Of a stretch of DNA of 64,000 bases, positions 17,068 through 26,641 are shown in pieces. Source of the stretch: Protaetiibacter mangrovi (GTDB lineage: Bacteria; Actinomycetota; Actinomycetes; Actinomycetales; Microbacteriaceae); the NCBI RefSeq assembly GCF_024752305.1, contig NZ_JANTHX010000003.1, positions 124,001 to 188,000 on the forward strand, written 5' to 3'. Each line of letters starts with the position of its first letter. Positions within the stretch are counted from its first letter, which is position 1. The notes below the pieces were generated by a model that worked only from the letters and a program-made list of their open reading frames with translations, did no database searches and was not told the origin of the DNA. The translations under genes were made by a program, and so were the position numbers.

Positions 17068-19722
17068 GTGCAGACCGCTGAGATCCAACGTCGCTGGCTG
17101 AGCTTCTTCGGCGACCGCGGACATACCGTGGTGCCGTCGGCATCGCTCGTCACCGACGACCCGGCGCTGCTGTTCACCGTCGCCGGGATGGTGCCGTTCA
17201 TCCCGTACTTCACGGGCGTCGTGCCCGCGCCGTTCCCGCGCGCCACGAGCGTGCAGAAGTGCATCCGCACCCTCGACATCGAGGAGGTGGGCAAGACCAC
17301 CCGCCACGGCACGTTCTTCCAGATGAACGGCAACTTCAGCTTCGGCGACTACTTCAAGGAGCAGGCGATCGCCTACGCCTGGGAGCTGCTGACGAGCCCG
17401 GAGTCGGATGGCGGGCTGGGCTTCGCGGAGCGCGATCTGTGGGTCACGGTCTACGAGGACGACGACGAGGCGCTCGGGTACTGGAAGGCGATCGGGGTGC
17501 CCGAGTCGCGCATCCAGCGCTTCGGCAAGGAGGACAACTACTGGTCGACCGGCCAGCCGGGGCCTGCGGGTCCGTGCTCCGAGATCTACTTCGACCGCGG
17601 CCCGGCGTACGGCCCGGAGGGCGGCCCCGCCGCCGACGACAGCCGCTACCTCGAGATCTGGAACCTCGTGTTCATGCAGTACCTGATCACGAACGTGCGC
17701 TCGAAGGTCGACTTCGACATCGTCGGCGAGCTGCCGCGCAAGAACATCGACACCGGCATGGGCATGGAGCGCGTCGCGTTCCTCAAGCAGGGCGTCGACA
17801 ACATGTACGAGATCGACCAGGTGCGTCCGGTGCTCGACGTGGCGGCGGAGCTCTCGGGGCGCCGGTACGGCGCCGACCACGACGACGACGTGCGGATGCG
17901 CGTCATCGCCGACCACGTGCGCTCGAGCCTCATGCTCATGACCGACGGCGTGGCGCCGTCGAACGAGGGGCGCGGCTACATCCTGCGCCGGTTGATGCGC
18001 CGTGTCGTCCGCGCGATGCGCCTGCTCGGGGTGGACGCCCCGAGCTTCGCGGAGCTCTTCGACGCGTCCCGGCTCGCGATGCGCGACGCCTACCCGGATG
18101 TCGAGGAGGAGTACCACCGCACCTCGCGCCTCGCGCTCGGCGAGGAGGAGATCTTCCTGCGCACCCTGTCGTCGGGCACGACGATCCTCGACGTGGCGCT
18201 CGACGACACGAAGAAGGCCGGCGACTCGTCGCTCTCGGGCGACACCGCGTTCCTGCTGCACGACACCTTCGGCTTCCCGATCGACCTCACCCTCGAGATC
18301 GCCGAGGAGGCGGGGCTGTCGGTCGACCGCGGGGCGTTCGACCGCTTGATGACCGAGCAGCGCTCGCGCGCGAAGGCGGACGCGAAGGCCAAGAAGGCCG
18401 GCCTCGCCGACCTCTCCGTGTACTCGGACTTCCGCGCCCAGGGCGAGACGGTCTTCACGGGTTACGACTACCTGCAGACCGACTCGAAGGTGCTCGGGCT
18501 CATCGTCGACGGCTCGCCCGTGACCTCGGCGCGCGCAGGCCAGACGGTCGAGGTGATCCTCGCCGAGACCGCGCTCTACGCGGAGTCCGGTGGCCAGGCG
18601 GCCGACAAGGGCGCGATCGTCGGCGACGGCTTCGACCTCGAGGTGCTCGACGTGCAGCGTCCCGTGAAGGGGCTCGTGAGCCACACCGCGCGGGTGCGGT
18701 CCGGCGAGATCGGCGTCGGGGATGCGGCCACGAGCGTCGTCGACCGGGAGAACCGTCACTCGGCGGCCCAGGCGCACTCGGCGACGCACCTCATCCACGC
18801 GGCCCTGCGGCAGACCCTCGGCCAGGAGGCGCACCAGGCCGGCTCGTTCAACAAGGCGGGCTACATGCGGCTCGACTTCTCCTGGAATCAGGCCCTCAGC
18901 ACCGACACCCGCGCCGAGATCGAGGAGATCGCCAACAACGCGGTGCGCGACAACCTCGAGGTCGTGACGCGCATCCTGCCGCTCGACGAGGCGCGCAAGG
19001 CAGGGGCTATGGCCCTGTTCGGCGAGAAGTACGGCGACACGGTGCGGATGGTCGACATCGGCGGACCGTGGTCGCGTGAGCTGTGCGCGGGAACCCATGT
19101 GCGCAGTTCGGCGGAGGTCGGCCTGGTGAACCTGGTCTCGGAGTCGAGCGTCGGCTCGGCGAACCGGCGCGTGGAGGCGCTCGTCGGCCTCGACGCGTTC
19201 CGCGACCTCGCCGCCGAGCGCGCGATCGTCAACCAGCTCACCGCGAGCCTGAAGACGCCGCGCGAGCAGCTGCCCGGTCGCATCACCGACCTGGTCGCCC
19301 AGCTGAAGGCCGCGGAAAAGAAGATCGCCGCGTTCGAGGCGAGCCGGCTCGCCGGGCGCGTCCCGGAGCTGGCGGCGAAGACCTCGCGCGTCGGCCCGGT
19401 GCTCGCCGTCATCGAGGACCTGGGCGAGCTGCAGTCCGTCGACGAGCTCCGCAGCCTCGTGACCTCGGTGCGGGAACGGCTGCAATCCGAGGCGGCGGTC
19501 GTGGTCCTCGCGGCGCGCGTGGCCGACAAGCCCTCGGTGATCGTCGCGACGACGGCCGCGGCCCGGGAGGCCGGGGTCACGGCCGGTCCGCTCGCCAAGC
19601 AGGCGGCCGCGACCCTCGGCGGCGGCGGCGGCGGCAAGGACGACATGGCGCAGGGCGGCGGCACCGACGCGGCCGCGCTCCCGGCCGCGCTCTCCGCGGT
19701 GCGCGGGGCGCTCGGCGGCTGA
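17068..19722 (+). CDS. alaS: Alanyl-tRNA synthetase
   Basis: This protein charges tRNA-Ala. In 884 residues it shows the class II catalytic domain (start VQTAEIQRRWLSFF, then TSVQKCIRTLDIEEVGKTTRH and FFQMNGNFSFGDYFKE), the editing domain with HSATHLIHAALR and the distal CAGTH zinc-site element, and the C-Ala region ending in the Gly-rich GGGGGGKDDMAQGGG stretch typical of AlaRS. GTG 17068 is preferred to the upstream GTG 17044 because homologues start here and GGAG lies five bases upstream. Its stop overlaps the ruvX start. Confidence 0.97.
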   Translation: MQTAEIQRRWLSFFGDRGHTVVPSASLVTDDPALLFTVAGMVPFIPYFTGVVPAPFPRATSVQKCIRTLDIEEVGKTTRHGTFFQMNGNFSFGDYFKEQAIAYAWELLTSPESDGGLGFAERDLWVTVYEDDDEALGYWKAIGVPESRIQRFGKEDNYWSTGQPGPAGPCSEIYFDRGPAYGPEGGPAADDSRYLEIWNLVFMQYLITNVRSKVDFDIVGELPRKNIDTGMGMERVAFLKQGVDNMYEIDQVRPVLDVAAELSGRRYGADHDDDVRMRVIADHVRSSLMLMTDGVAPSNEGRGYILRRLMRRVVRAMRLLGVDAPSFAELFDASRLAMRDAYPDVEEEYHRTSRLALGEEEIFLRTLSSGTTILDVALDDTKKAGDSSLSGDTAFLLHDTFGFPIDLTLEIAEEAGLSVDRGAFDRLMTEQRSRAKADAKAKKAGLADLSVYSDFRAQGETVFTGYDYLQTDSKVLGLIVDGSPVTSARAGQTVEVILAETALYAESGGQAADKGAIVGDGFDLEVLDVQRPVKGLVSHTARVRSGEIGVGDAATSVVDRENRHSAAQAHSATHLIHAALRQTLGQEAHQAGSFNKAGYMRLDFSWNQALSTDTRAEIEEIANNAVRDNLEVVTRILPLDEARKAGAMALFGEKYGDTVRMVDIGGPWSRELCAGTHVRSSAEVGLVNLVSESSVGSANRRVEALVGLDAFRDLAAERAIVNQLTASLKTPREQLPGRITDLVAQLKAAEKKIAAFEASRLAGRVPELAAKTSRVGPVLAVIEDLGELQSVDELRSLVTSVRERLQSEAAVVVLAARVADKPSVIVATTAAAREAGVTAGPLAKQAAATLGGGGGGKDDMAQGGGTDAAALPAALSAVRGALGG

Positions 19723-20195
19723 TGCGGCGCGGGGTCCGGATCGGCGTCGACGTCGGCAAGGCCCGCGTCGGCGTCGCCCGCTGCGATCCGGACGGCCTGC
19801 TGGCGACGCCGATCGAGACCCTGCCGCGCGACGAGCGGACCGTGGCGGGGGTGCTCGCCCACGCGGCCGAGCTCGCCGCAGTCGAGTTGGTGGTGGGGCT
19901 GCCGCTCTCGCTGAGCGGCGCGGACACCCCGTCCACCACCGACGCGCGCGAGCTCGCCGCCGAGCTCGCCGCCGCATCCGAGCTGCCCGTGCGCCTGGTC
20001 GACGAGCGGCTCAGCACCGTGACGGCTCACAGGCAACTCCAGGCCGGCGGTCGGCGCGCGAAGGGCTCGCGCTCCGTCGTCGACCAGGTCGCCGCTGTTA
20101 TCATCCTGCAGAACGCCCTCGACTCCGAGCGGATGTCGGACCGTCCCCCCGGGTCCGTCGTCCCCCGCACGAAAGACCATGACATTGGCCTCTGA
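19722..20195 (+). CDS. ruvX: RuvX/YqgF-family Holliday junction resolvase-like nuclease
   Basis: This 157-residue RNase-H-fold protein starts RRGVRIGVDVGKARVGVA, with the first catalytic aspartate in GVDVG, and has the conserved VVGLPLSLSG and VDERLSTVTA motifs; the third acidic position is in VDQVAAVIIL. The family is implicated in pre-16S rRNA 5' end processing. ATG 19722 shares a base with the alaS stop, and the 3' end overlaps mltG by 17 bases, so alaS-ruvX-mltG is one unit, as in many Gram-positives. Confidence 0.93.
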   Translation: MRRGVRIGVDVGKARVGVARCDPDGLLATPIETLPRDERTVAGVLAHAAELAAVELVVGLPLSLSGADTPSTTDARELAAELAAASELPVRLVDERLSTVTAHRQLQAGGRRAKGSRSVVDQVAAVIILQNALDSERMSDRPPGSVVPRTKDHDIGL

Positions 20196-21408
20196 ACCGA
20201 GCTGGGACGACATCTTCGGCCCGGGTACCGCGCCGACGACGACGCAGGAAACCGCCTCCGACGCGGAGGGTCCGGCTGCGCCGGCCTCGCGCCGTGCCGC
20301 GCGGGAGAGCACGGGCGGCCGTCGTCGCCGTCGCGGCCGCGGGCCGTGGGGTTGGATCATCGCGGTCGTCGTGATCCTCGGGCTGGTGACGGCGGGCGGC
20401 GTGTACGTCTGGAGCAACTACAGCGAGAAGATCCAGGACCTCCTCGGGATCGCGCCGCCGATCGACTACGAGGGCGCGGGCAACGGCGAGGAGGTGACGA
20501 TCGTGATCGAGTCGGGTGACATCGGCTCCGATGTCGCCACGAAGCTCGAGCAGGCCGGGGTCACGATGACTTTCGACGCCGTGTACCAGCTGCTCCTCGC
20601 CGACGACAGCATCACCTTCGAGCCCGGCAACTACCGCCTGCAGAAGGAGATGAGCGCCGCCTCGGCGATCGCGGCGCTCCAGGATCCCGCGAACAAGATC
20701 GTGAACCAGGTGACGATCCCGGAGGGCGTGAGCGCCGAGAGCGCGCTCGAGCTCGTCGCCTCGGCGACGGGACTGGCGATCGCGGACCTGCAGGCGGAGG
20801 CCGCCGATTTCACGCAGTTCGGCATCCCCGCGAACGCACCGAACATCGAGGGTTGGCTGTTCCCGGCGACCTACACTTTCGATCCGGGTGTCACGCCCCA
20901 TGACGCGATCAAGACGCTCGTCGACACGATGATCCAGAAGCTCGACGAGGCCGGCGTGCCCGCGGAGAGCCGTTTCACGGTGCTCACCCTCGCGTCGATC
21001 GTGCAGCGAGAGTCGGGCCCGAACGTCGCCGACATGGCGAAGATCGCGCGCGTGTTCCAGAACCGCCTCGACCGCGGGATGAACCTGCAGTCGGATGCGA
21101 CGGTCGCCTACGGGACGGGCAACACCCACACCGTGTGGACGACGAAGGAGGAACGGGCCGACGCCTCGAACCTCTACAACACCTACGCGAACCCGGGCCT
21201 CCCGGTCGGACCGATCGGGCTCCCGGGTGCGGACGCCATCGATGCGGCGCTGCACCCGGCGGACGGTTCGTGGCTCTACTTCGTGCCGATCAACCTCAAG
21301 ACCGGTGAGACAGTGTTCTCGAATACCCTCGCCGAGCACGACAAGGCCGCTCAGCAGCTCTACGACTGGTGCAACGCAAGCGACGAGAACGCCGCCTACT
21401 GTGGCTGA
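20179..21408 (+). CDS. mltG: Endolytic murein transglycosylase MltG
   Basis: MltG cleaves nascent glycan strands and sets their length. The 409-residue protein has a cytoplasmic N-terminus with an Arg-rich stretch (about 48-54), one membrane helix (about 57-77), and the YceG/LysM-like extracellular domain. The catalytic glutamate is E278 in LASIVQRESG, followed by the conserved RVFQNRL and GLPVGPIG. The start ATG lies within ruvX; the stop overlaps the aroE GTG. Confidence 0.95.
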   Translation: MTLASEPSWDDIFGPGTAPTTTQETASDAEGPAAPASRRAARESTGGRRRRRGRGPWGWIIAVVVILGLVTAGGVYVWSNYSEKIQDLLGIAPPIDYEGAGNGEEVTIVIESGDIGSDVATKLEQAGVTMTFDAVYQLLLADDSITFEPGNYRLQKEMSAASAIAALQDPANKIVNQVTIPEGVSAESALELVASATGLAIADLQAEAADFTQFGIPANAPNIEGWLFPATYTFDPGVTPHDAIKTLVDTMIQKLDEAGVPAESRFTVLTLASIVQRESGPNVADMAKIARVFQNRLDRGMNLQSDATVAYGTGNTHTVWTTKEERADASNLYNTYANPGLPVGPIGLPGADAIDAALHPADGSWLYFVPINLKTGETVFSNTLAEHDKAAQQLYDWCNASDENAAYCG

Positions 21409-22219
21409 CCCGGTGCGGCTCGCCGTCCTGGGATCGCCCATCGCGCACTCGCGGTCGCCGCAACTGCACCTCGCCGCCTACCGGGTGCTCGGGCTCGAGT
21501 GGTCGTATGACCGCGTCGACGTCGACGACGCCGGACTCGCCGGGTTCCTGGCGGGGCTCGGCCCCGAATGGCGCGGCCTGTCGCTGACGATGCCGTTGAA
21601 GCGCCGGGTCGCCGAACTGGTCCCCGACGTCGACGAGGTCGCCCGTCGCACCCGGCAGGGCAACACCATCCTGCTGGAGGCGGGTGCGCCGGTGCGCGCC
21701 TTCAACACCGATGTGCACGGCATCGTCCAGGCGTTCGCGGATGCCGGGCTCGCGGCCGCGACACGCGGCACCGTGCTCGGCGGGGGATCGACGGCCGAGA
21801 GCGCCGCCGTCGCTCTGCGCCGGCTGGGCGCCGAGGTGACCGTCGCGGTGCGGGACGTCGCCAAGGTGCTCGCCTCGGGGACATTCGACGACTGCCGCGT
21901 CGTGTCGCTCGGCCACGAGGCGGATGCCGTGCTCGCCGAGAGCGACGCCGTGGTCAGCACGATTCCGCCGCACGCCGAGTTCCCGGTCGAGGTGCCGGCG
22001 CTGCATCCCGCGCAGACGCTGCTCGACGTGGCCTACGCCCCGTGGCCGACCCCGCTCGCCGGCGCCTGGCACGCGGCCGGCGGCCGCGTCGTGCACGGGC
22101 TCGAGATGCTGCTGCACCAGGCGGTGCACCAGGTGCGGATCTTCGTGTCCGGCGACCCGTCGTCGCCGCTCCCCGACGAGGACGCCGTCATCCGGGCCAT
22201 GCGCGCCGCTGTGGAATGA
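21401..22219 (+). CDS. aroE: Shikimate dehydrogenase
   Basis: This protein reduces 3-dehydroshikimate with NADPH. Its 272 residues start with the substrate site [17 protein letters not shown], then the catalytic lysine of LTMPLKRRV and the NTDVHGI motif. The nucleotide-binding loop is [14 protein letters not shown] 21401 overlaps the end of mltG by 8 bases, so shikimate genes are joined to the alaS-ruvX-mltG unit. A sequence TGGAAT near its stop could be a weak -10 for aroC. Confidence 0.95.
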   Translation: MADPVRLAVLGSPIAHSRSPQLHLAAYRVLGLEWSYDRVDVDDAGLAGFLAGLGPEWRGLSLTMPLKRRVAELVPDVDEVARRTRQGNTILLEAGAPVRAFNTDVHGIVQAFADAGLAAATRGTVLGGGSTAESAAVALRRLGAEVTVAVRDVAKVLASGTFDDCRVVSLGHEADAVLAESDAVVSTIPPHAEFPVEVPALHPAQTLLDVAYAPWPTPLAGAWHAAGGRVVHGLEMLLHQAVHQVRIFVSGDPSSPLPDEDAVIRAMRAAVE

Positions 22220-22227
22220 TCGGAACC

Positions 22228-23427
22228 ATGCTGCGTTGGTTGACGGCCGGTGAGTCGCACGGACCCGAACTGGTGGCCATCCTCGAGGGGATGCCCGCCG
22301 ACGTGCCGATCCTCCCGGAGCAGATCCAGGCCGATCTGCAACGTCGCAAGCTCGGCTACGGCCGCGGCGCGCGCATGAAGTTCGAGCAGGACGAGCTGAC
22401 CATCTCGGGCGGCATCCGCTTCGGACGCACGATCGGCAGCCCCGTCGCGCTCCGCATCGGCAACACCGAATGGCCCCGGTGGGTCGACGTCATGTCGGCC
22501 ACGCCCGTCGACCCCGAGACGCTGCCCAAGGGCCGCGGCGCCGCGCTCACGCGACCGCGTCCGGGCCACGCCGACCTGGTCGGTATGCAGAAGTACGACT
22601 TCCCGGAGGCGCGCAACGTGCTCGAGCGGGCGAGCGCGCGCGAGACGGCCGCGCGGGTCGCGCTCGGCGCCGTGGCGCGGGCGTTCCTCGGCGAGCTCGG
22701 CATCCGCCTGGTCGCGCACACCCTCTCCATCGAGACGGTGCGGGTGCCCGACGGCGCACCGCTTCCGACCCCCGACGACGTCGACGCGCTCGACGCCGAC
22801 CCGTTGCGCTGCTTCGACGCGGCCACCTCGGAGGCGATGGTCGCGCGGATCGATCGCGCCCACGACGAGGGAGACACCCTGGGCGGCGTCGTCGAGGTGC
22901 TCGCCTACGGCGTGCCCCCGGGGCTCGGGAGCTACGTGCACTGGGACCGCCGGCTCGACGCGCAGCTCGCGGCGGCCCTCATGGGCATCCAGGCCATCAA
23001 GGGGGTCGAGGTCGGCGACGGCTTCGAGACCACCCGTCGACCCGGTTCCGCCGCGCACGACGAGATGGTCTTCCAGGACGGCCTCATCCACCGCGAGTCG
23101 GACAAGGCGGGCGGAACCGAGGGCGGCATGTCGACCGGCACCGTGCTGCGGGTCCGCGCCGGCATGAAGCCGATCGCGACGGTGCCGCACGCGCTGCGCA
23201 CCGTCGACGTCGCCACGGGGGAGGCGGCGGCGGCGCACCACCAGCGCTCCGATGTCTGCGCCGTACCGGCCGCCGGGGTGGTCGCCGAGGCGATGGTCGC
23301 CCTCGTGCTCGCGAACGCCGTGCTCGAGAAGTTCGGCGGCGACTCGGTGGGGGAGACGCGGCGCAACCTCGAGGCCTACCTCGCGGCCGTCCCGGATGCG
23401 CTGCGCACCGGCACGACGACGGCATGA
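22228..23427 (+). CDS. aroC: Chorismate synthase
   Basis: AroC converts EPSP to chorismate with reduced FMN. The 399-residue protein begins [16 protein letters not shown], has [14 protein letters not shown], the RPGHADLVG motif, the [12 protein letters not shown] motif and ends with the [16 protein letters not shown] block, all family signatures. ATG 22228 is chosen over ATG 22216, which overlaps the aroE stop, because homologues begin with [12 protein letters not shown]. Its stop overlaps the aroK start (ATGA). Confidence 0.97.
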   Translation: MLRWLTAGESHGPELVAILEGMPADVPILPEQIQADLQRRKLGYGRGARMKFEQDELTISGGIRFGRTIGSPVALRIGNTEWPRWVDVMSATPVDPETLPKGRGAALTRPRPGHADLVGMQKYDFPEARNVLERASARETAARVALGAVARAFLGELGIRLVAHTLSIETVRVPDGAPLPTPDDVDALDADPLRCFDAATSEAMVARIDRAHDEGDTLGGVVEVLAYGVPPGLGSYVHWDRRLDAQLAAALMGIQAIKGVEVGDGFETTRRPGSAAHDEMVFQDGLIHRESDKAGGTEGGMSTGTVLRVRAGMKPIATVPHALRTVDVATGEAAAAHHQRSDVCAVPAAGVVAEAMVALVLANAVLEKFGGDSVGETRRNLEAYLAAVPDALRTGTTTA

Positions 23428-23936
23428 GCGGCCCGCTCGCCGTCCTGATCGGCCCCATGGGCGCCGGGAAGACCCGCGTGGGCAAGCGGGTCGCGCGCGC
23501 CCTCGGCGCGCCGTTCACCGACACCGACAAGGTGATCGTCGCCGCACACGGTCCGATCGCCGAGATCTTCGACACCCACGGGGAGCCGCACTTCCGCGCG
23601 CTCGAGCGCGACGTCGTCGCAGAGGCGCTCCACGGCACGGGCGTCGTCTCGCTCGGCGGTGGTGCCGTGCTCGACGCCGCCAGCCGCCGCGCTCTCGCGG
23701 GGTTGCCGGTCGTCTACCTGCACGTCAGCGCGGAGGCCGTCGCCTCCCGCCTCGGCGACGGCAAGCGCCCGCTGGTGCGGGGCGGGGTCGGCGACTGGGA
23801 GCGCATCTACGATGCGCGGCGTCCGATCTACGAGGAACTCGCCGCGGTGACCTTCGACACCTCGCGCCTGCCGTACGACCGCATCGCCCAGGACGTGGTC
23901 ACCTGGATCCAACGGAACGGACTCGAGAACCGATGA
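23424..23936 (+). CDS. aroK: Shikimate kinase
   Basis: AroK phosphorylates shikimate at the 3-hydroxyl. The 170-residue P-loop kinase has Walker A GPMGAGKT (10-17), the DTDK substrate element (33-36), and SLGGGAVLD followed by the lid arginine in GKRPLVRGG. It overlaps both neighbours by four bases, so aroC-aroK-aroB are coupled. Confidence 0.95.
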   Translation: MSGPLAVLIGPMGAGKTRVGKRVARALGAPFTDTDKVIVAAHGPIAEIFDTHGEPHFRALERDVVAEALHGTGVVSLGGGAVLDAASRRALAGLPVVYLHVSAEAVASRLGDGKRPLVRGGVGDWERIYDARRPIYEELAAVTFDTSRLPYDRIAQDVVTWIQRNGLENR

Positions 23937-25018
23937 GCGACACGACGGTCATCCCGGTGCACGGCACCGACGGCATGAGGGACTACGAGGTGCTCGTCGG
24001 ACGCGGCATCCTCGACGCCGTGGCCGACCGCCTCCCCCCGCGCGCCGAGAAGGTGCTCATCGTGCACGCGCCCCCGCTGGCCGAGCGCGCCGAGCGGTTG
24101 CGCGAGCAGCTCTCCGAGCGCTACCAGGTGCTGCTCGCCGAGATCCCGGATGCCGAGGGCGCCAAGCGCGTCGAGGTCGCCGCGTTCTGCTGGCAGATCC
24201 TCGGCCAGACCGACTTCACACGCAGCGACGCCATCATCGGGCTGGGCGGGGGCGCCACGACCGACCTCGCCGGCTTCGTCGCGGCGACCTGGCTGCGCGG
24301 TGTGGCCGTGGTGCAGATCCCCACCACCGTGCTCGGCATGGTCGACGCGGCCGTCGGCGGCAAGACCGGCATCAACACCGCCGAGGGCAAGAACCTGGTC
24401 GGCGCGTTCTGGGCGCCCCGCGCCGTCGTCTGCGACCTGGAGCTGCTCGAGGGGCTCTCGCGCAACGAGATCCTGGCGGGTTACGCCGAGGTCGTGAAGG
24501 CCGGTTTCATCGCCGAGCCCGGGATCCTGGAGCTCGTCGAGGCGGACGCGCAGCGCGCCACGGACCCGACGACCCCCGAGTTCCGGCGCGCGGTGGAGCT
24601 GGCGATCGCGATGAAGGCACGGGTCGTGGGGGAGGACTTCACCGAGCAGGGCCTGCGCGAGATCCTCAACTACGGCCACACGCTCGGCCACGCGATCGAG
24701 CACGCCGAGCGCTACCAGTGGCGGCACGGGGCCGCCATCGCGATCGGCATGATGTTCGCCGCCGAGCTGTCCCGCCTGACTCGGCACCTCTCGGACGACG
24801 CCGTCGACCGGCACCGCCGCATCCTGGACTCGCTCGACCTCCCCACCAGCTATCCGGCAGGCCGCTGGCCGACGCTGCTCGCCTCGATGCGGCGCGACAA
24901 GAAGGCCCGCGGTGCGCTCATGCGCTTCATCGTGCTCGACGACATCGCTCGCCCGACCGTGCTGCAGGGGCCGGACGAGTCGCTGCTGTTCTCCGCGTAT
25001 CAGGAGATCGCGAGCTGA
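23933..25018 (+). CDS. aroB: 3-dehydroquinate synthase
   Basis: AroB cyclises DAHP to 3-dehydroquinate using NAD and a divalent metal. Its 361 residues include the NAD site GLGGGATTDLAGFVAATW, the IPTTVLGMVDAAVGGKTGIN block, and the metal-binding NYGHTLGHAIEH histidines. ATG 23933 overlaps the aroK stop. A 26-base gap with a new -10 separates it from aroQ. Confidence 0.97.
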   Translation: MSDTTVIPVHGTDGMRDYEVLVGRGILDAVADRLPPRAEKVLIVHAPPLAERAERLREQLSERYQVLLAEIPDAEGAKRVEVAAFCWQILGQTDFTRSDAIIGLGGGATTDLAGFVAATWLRGVAVVQIPTTVLGMVDAAVGGKTGINTAEGKNLVGAFWAPRAVVCDLELLEGLSRNEILAGYAEVVKAGFIAEPGILELVEADAQRATDPTTPEFRRAVELAIAMKARVVGEDFTEQGLREILNYGHTLGHAIEHAERYQWRHGAAIAIGMMFAAELSRLTRHLSDDAVDRHRRILDSLDLPTSYPAGRWPTLLASMRRDKKARGALMRFIVLDDIARPTVLQGPDESLLFSAYQEIAS

Positions 25019-25032
25019 TCGCCGCCGCTCGA

Positions 25033-25038
25033 TAGGCT
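25033..25038 (+). promoter_or_regulatory. -10 element (TAGGCT) of aroQ
   Basis: TAGGCT ends 6 bases before the aroQ ATG with no room for a ribosome-binding site, so a leaderless transcript is likely. Confidence 0.6.
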
Positions 25039-25044
25039 CGGGGC

Positions 25045-25491
25045 ATGTCGCGCGTGATGGTGCTCAACGGACCGAATCTGGGCAGGCTCGGGAGCCGCGA
25101 ACCGGACGTCTACGGCGACCAGGACCTCTCGGCCCTGCGCGTGCTGCTGTCCGAGGAGGCCGGCGAGGGCGTCGAGATCGACCTCCGGCAGACGGACGAC
25201 GAGGCGGAGCTCGTGCACTGGCTGCACGAGGCGGTCGACGCGGAGGCGCCCGTCATCCTCAACCCCGCAGCCTTCACCCACTACAGCTATGCGCTCCGCG
25301 ACGCCGCCGCGCTCGTCACGAAAGCCGGCCTGCCCCTCGTCGAGGTGCACATCTCGAACCCCCACGCCCGCGAGGCGTTCCGCCACACGAGCGTCGTCTC
25401 GGGTGTCGCCACGGGGGTGATCGCCGGTCTCGGGTTCGACTCCTACCTGCTCGCACTGGAGGCCGTGCGCCGCCGCCTCTCCGCGGGCTGA
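25045..25491 (+). CDS. aroQ: Type II 3-dehydroquinate dehydratase
   Basis: AroQ makes 3-dehydroshikimate. The 148-residue flavodoxin-like enzyme shows VLNGPNLGRLGSREPDVYG with the lid arginine and catalytic tyrosine, LNPAAFTHYSYALRDA, and EVHISNPHAREAFRH with the catalytic histidine region. With aroE, aroC, aroK and aroB it supplies most of the shikimate pathway here; aroA and DAHP synthase are not in the window. Confidence 0.95.
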   Translation: MSRVMVLNGPNLGRLGSREPDVYGDQDLSALRVLLSEEAGEGVEIDLRQTDDEAELVHWLHEAVDAEAPVILNPAAFTHYSYALRDAAALVTKAGLPLVEVHISNPHAREAFRHTSVVSGVATGVIAGLGFDSYLLALEAVRRRLSAG

Positions 25492-25506
25492 ACGGAGCCG
25501 GAGGCG
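25474..25506 (+). terminator. Bulged hairpin around the aroQ stop codon
   Basis: CGCCTC (25474-25479) pairs with GAGGCG (25501-25506). An inner TCCG/CGGA helix can stack on it with a bulge on the 3' side. The loop holds the TGA stop (25489-25491). Confidence 0.35.
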
Positions 25507-25524
25507 CCTAGCCGAAGGCCTGGC

Positions 25525-25530
25525 TACACT
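25525..25530 (+). promoter_or_regulatory. -10 element (TACACT) of efp
   Basis: TACACT lies 53 bases before the efp ATG, giving a leader of about 45 bases. It is the only TANNNT hexamer in the short aroQ-efp gap with suitable spacing. Confidence 0.55.
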
Positions 25531-25583
25531 CGTACGGGCGCATCCGCCCGCATCTCCCCACCGAAACGGAACATCGAAGCAGC

Positions 25584-26141
25584 ATGGCCACGACGAACGA
25601 CATCAAGAACGGCTCCGTCCTCAACATCGACGGACAGCTCTGGAACGTGGTGGAGTTCCAGCACGTGAAGCCCGGCAAGGGCGGCGCGTTCGTGCGCACC
25701 AAGCTCAAGAACGTGATGAGCGGCAAGGTCGTCGACCGCACCTTCAACGCCGGCACGAAGATCGACTTCGCGACGGTCGACCGCCGGGACTTCCAGTACC
25801 TGTATCGCGACGGCGACGGCTTCGTGTTCATGGACACCACGGACTACGACCAGATCACCATCCCGGCGGCCTCCGTCGGCGACGCAGCCAACTTCATGCT
25901 CGAGAACCAGGAGGTGCAGATCGCGCTCCACGAGGGCGAGGCGCTCTACGTCGAGCTGCCCACCTCGGTCGTGCTCGAGGTCACCTACACCGAGCCCGGG
26001 CTGCAGGGCGACCGCTCGAGCGCCGGCACCAAGCCCGCGACCCTGGAGACCGGCTACGAGATCCAGGTTCCGCTCTTCCTCGAGACGGGCACGAAGGTCA
26101 AGGTCGACACCCGCTCGGGTGACTACCTCGGCCGCGTCTGA
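25584..26141 (+). CDS. efp: Elongation factor P
   Basis: EF-P rescues ribosomes stalled at polyproline. The 185-residue, three-beta-barrel protein has the loop KPGKGG with Lys32 at the tip position, then [20 protein letters not shown], and the conserved C-terminal signature [21 protein letters not shown] in its usual place. No lysine-modification gene is visible nearby. It is followed 2 bases later by nusB, the usual actinobacterial pair. Confidence 0.97.
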   Translation: MATTNDIKNGSVLNIDGQLWNVVEFQHVKPGKGGAFVRTKLKNVMSGKVVDRTFNAGTKIDFATVDRRDFQYLYRDGDGFVFMDTTDYDQITIPAASVGDAANFMLENQEVQIALHEGEALYVELPTSVVLEVTYTEPGLQGDRSSAGTKPATLETGYEIQVPLFLETGTKVKVDTRSGDYLGRV

Positions 26142-26143
26142 CG

Positions 26144-26554
26144 GTGAGCGCCCGTACCAAGGCCCGCAAGCGGGCCGTCGACGTCCTCTACGGCGCCGAC
26201 CTGCGCGAGCGGCCGCTCGCGGACGCCCTCGTCGAGGAGCAGAGGCGTGCCGACGGCGAGCCCGCGCGGCAGGCGTCGTGGAGCTACGCGCGCGAGATCG
26301 TGGAGGGCGTCGACGCGCACCTCGACGAGCTCGACGTGGCGATCTCCGCGCACGCGCACGGCTGGACGCTGGATCGGATGCCGGTGCTCGACCGCGCCAT
26401 CATCCGCGCGGCGGCCTGGGAGATCCTCTTCAACGACGAGGTCCCCGACGGCGTGGCCATCTCGGAGGCGGTGCAGCTCGCGGGCGAGCTGAGCACCGAC
26501 GACTCCGGCGGCTTCGTCAACGGCGTGCTCTCCGCCATCGCGCGCGACCGCTGA
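26144..26554 (+). CDS. nusB: Transcription antitermination factor NusB
   Basis: NusB acts with NusE on rRNA boxA to prevent termination. The 136-residue all-helical protein has ARTKARKRAVDVLYGADL at the N-terminus and PVLDRAIIRAAAWEILF and GGFVNGVLSAIARD at the C-terminus, all diagnostic. GTG 26144 follows efp by two bases. In relatives pyrR often comes soon after; here a three-gene transporter intervenes. Confidence 0.95.
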   Translation: MSARTKARKRAVDVLYGADLRERPLADALVEEQRRADGEPARQASWSYAREIVEGVDAHLDELDVAISAHAHGWTLDRMPVLDRAIIRAAAWEILFNDEVPDGVAISEAVQLAGELSTDDSGGFVNGVLSAIARDR

Positions 26555-26562
26555 CGCGCACG

Positions 26563-26580
26563 TGACGCCGGATGGCGTCA
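26563..26580 (+). terminator. Inverted repeat after nusB, terminator or operator
   Basis: TGACGCC (26563-26569) and GGCGTCA (26574-26580) are perfect inverted repeats with a GGAT spacer, followed by TGTTT. It may end the efp-nusB transcript. As it lies about 50 bases upstream of the transporter promoter, an operator role is an alternative. TCAC-TTC-GTGA (26585-26595) follows as a second small palindrome. Confidence 0.5.
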
Positions 26581-26628
26581 TGTTTCACTTCGTGACGGCC
26601 CGTTTTGCGAGCGTCGCGGGCCGTTCCC

Positions 26629-26634
26629 TACGGT
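26629..26634 (+). promoter_or_regulatory. -10 element (TACGGT) of the transporter operon
   Basis: TACGGT ends 7 bases before GTG 26642, consistent with a leaderless first gene. Confidence 0.4.
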
Positions 26635-26641
26635 CGAGCGC

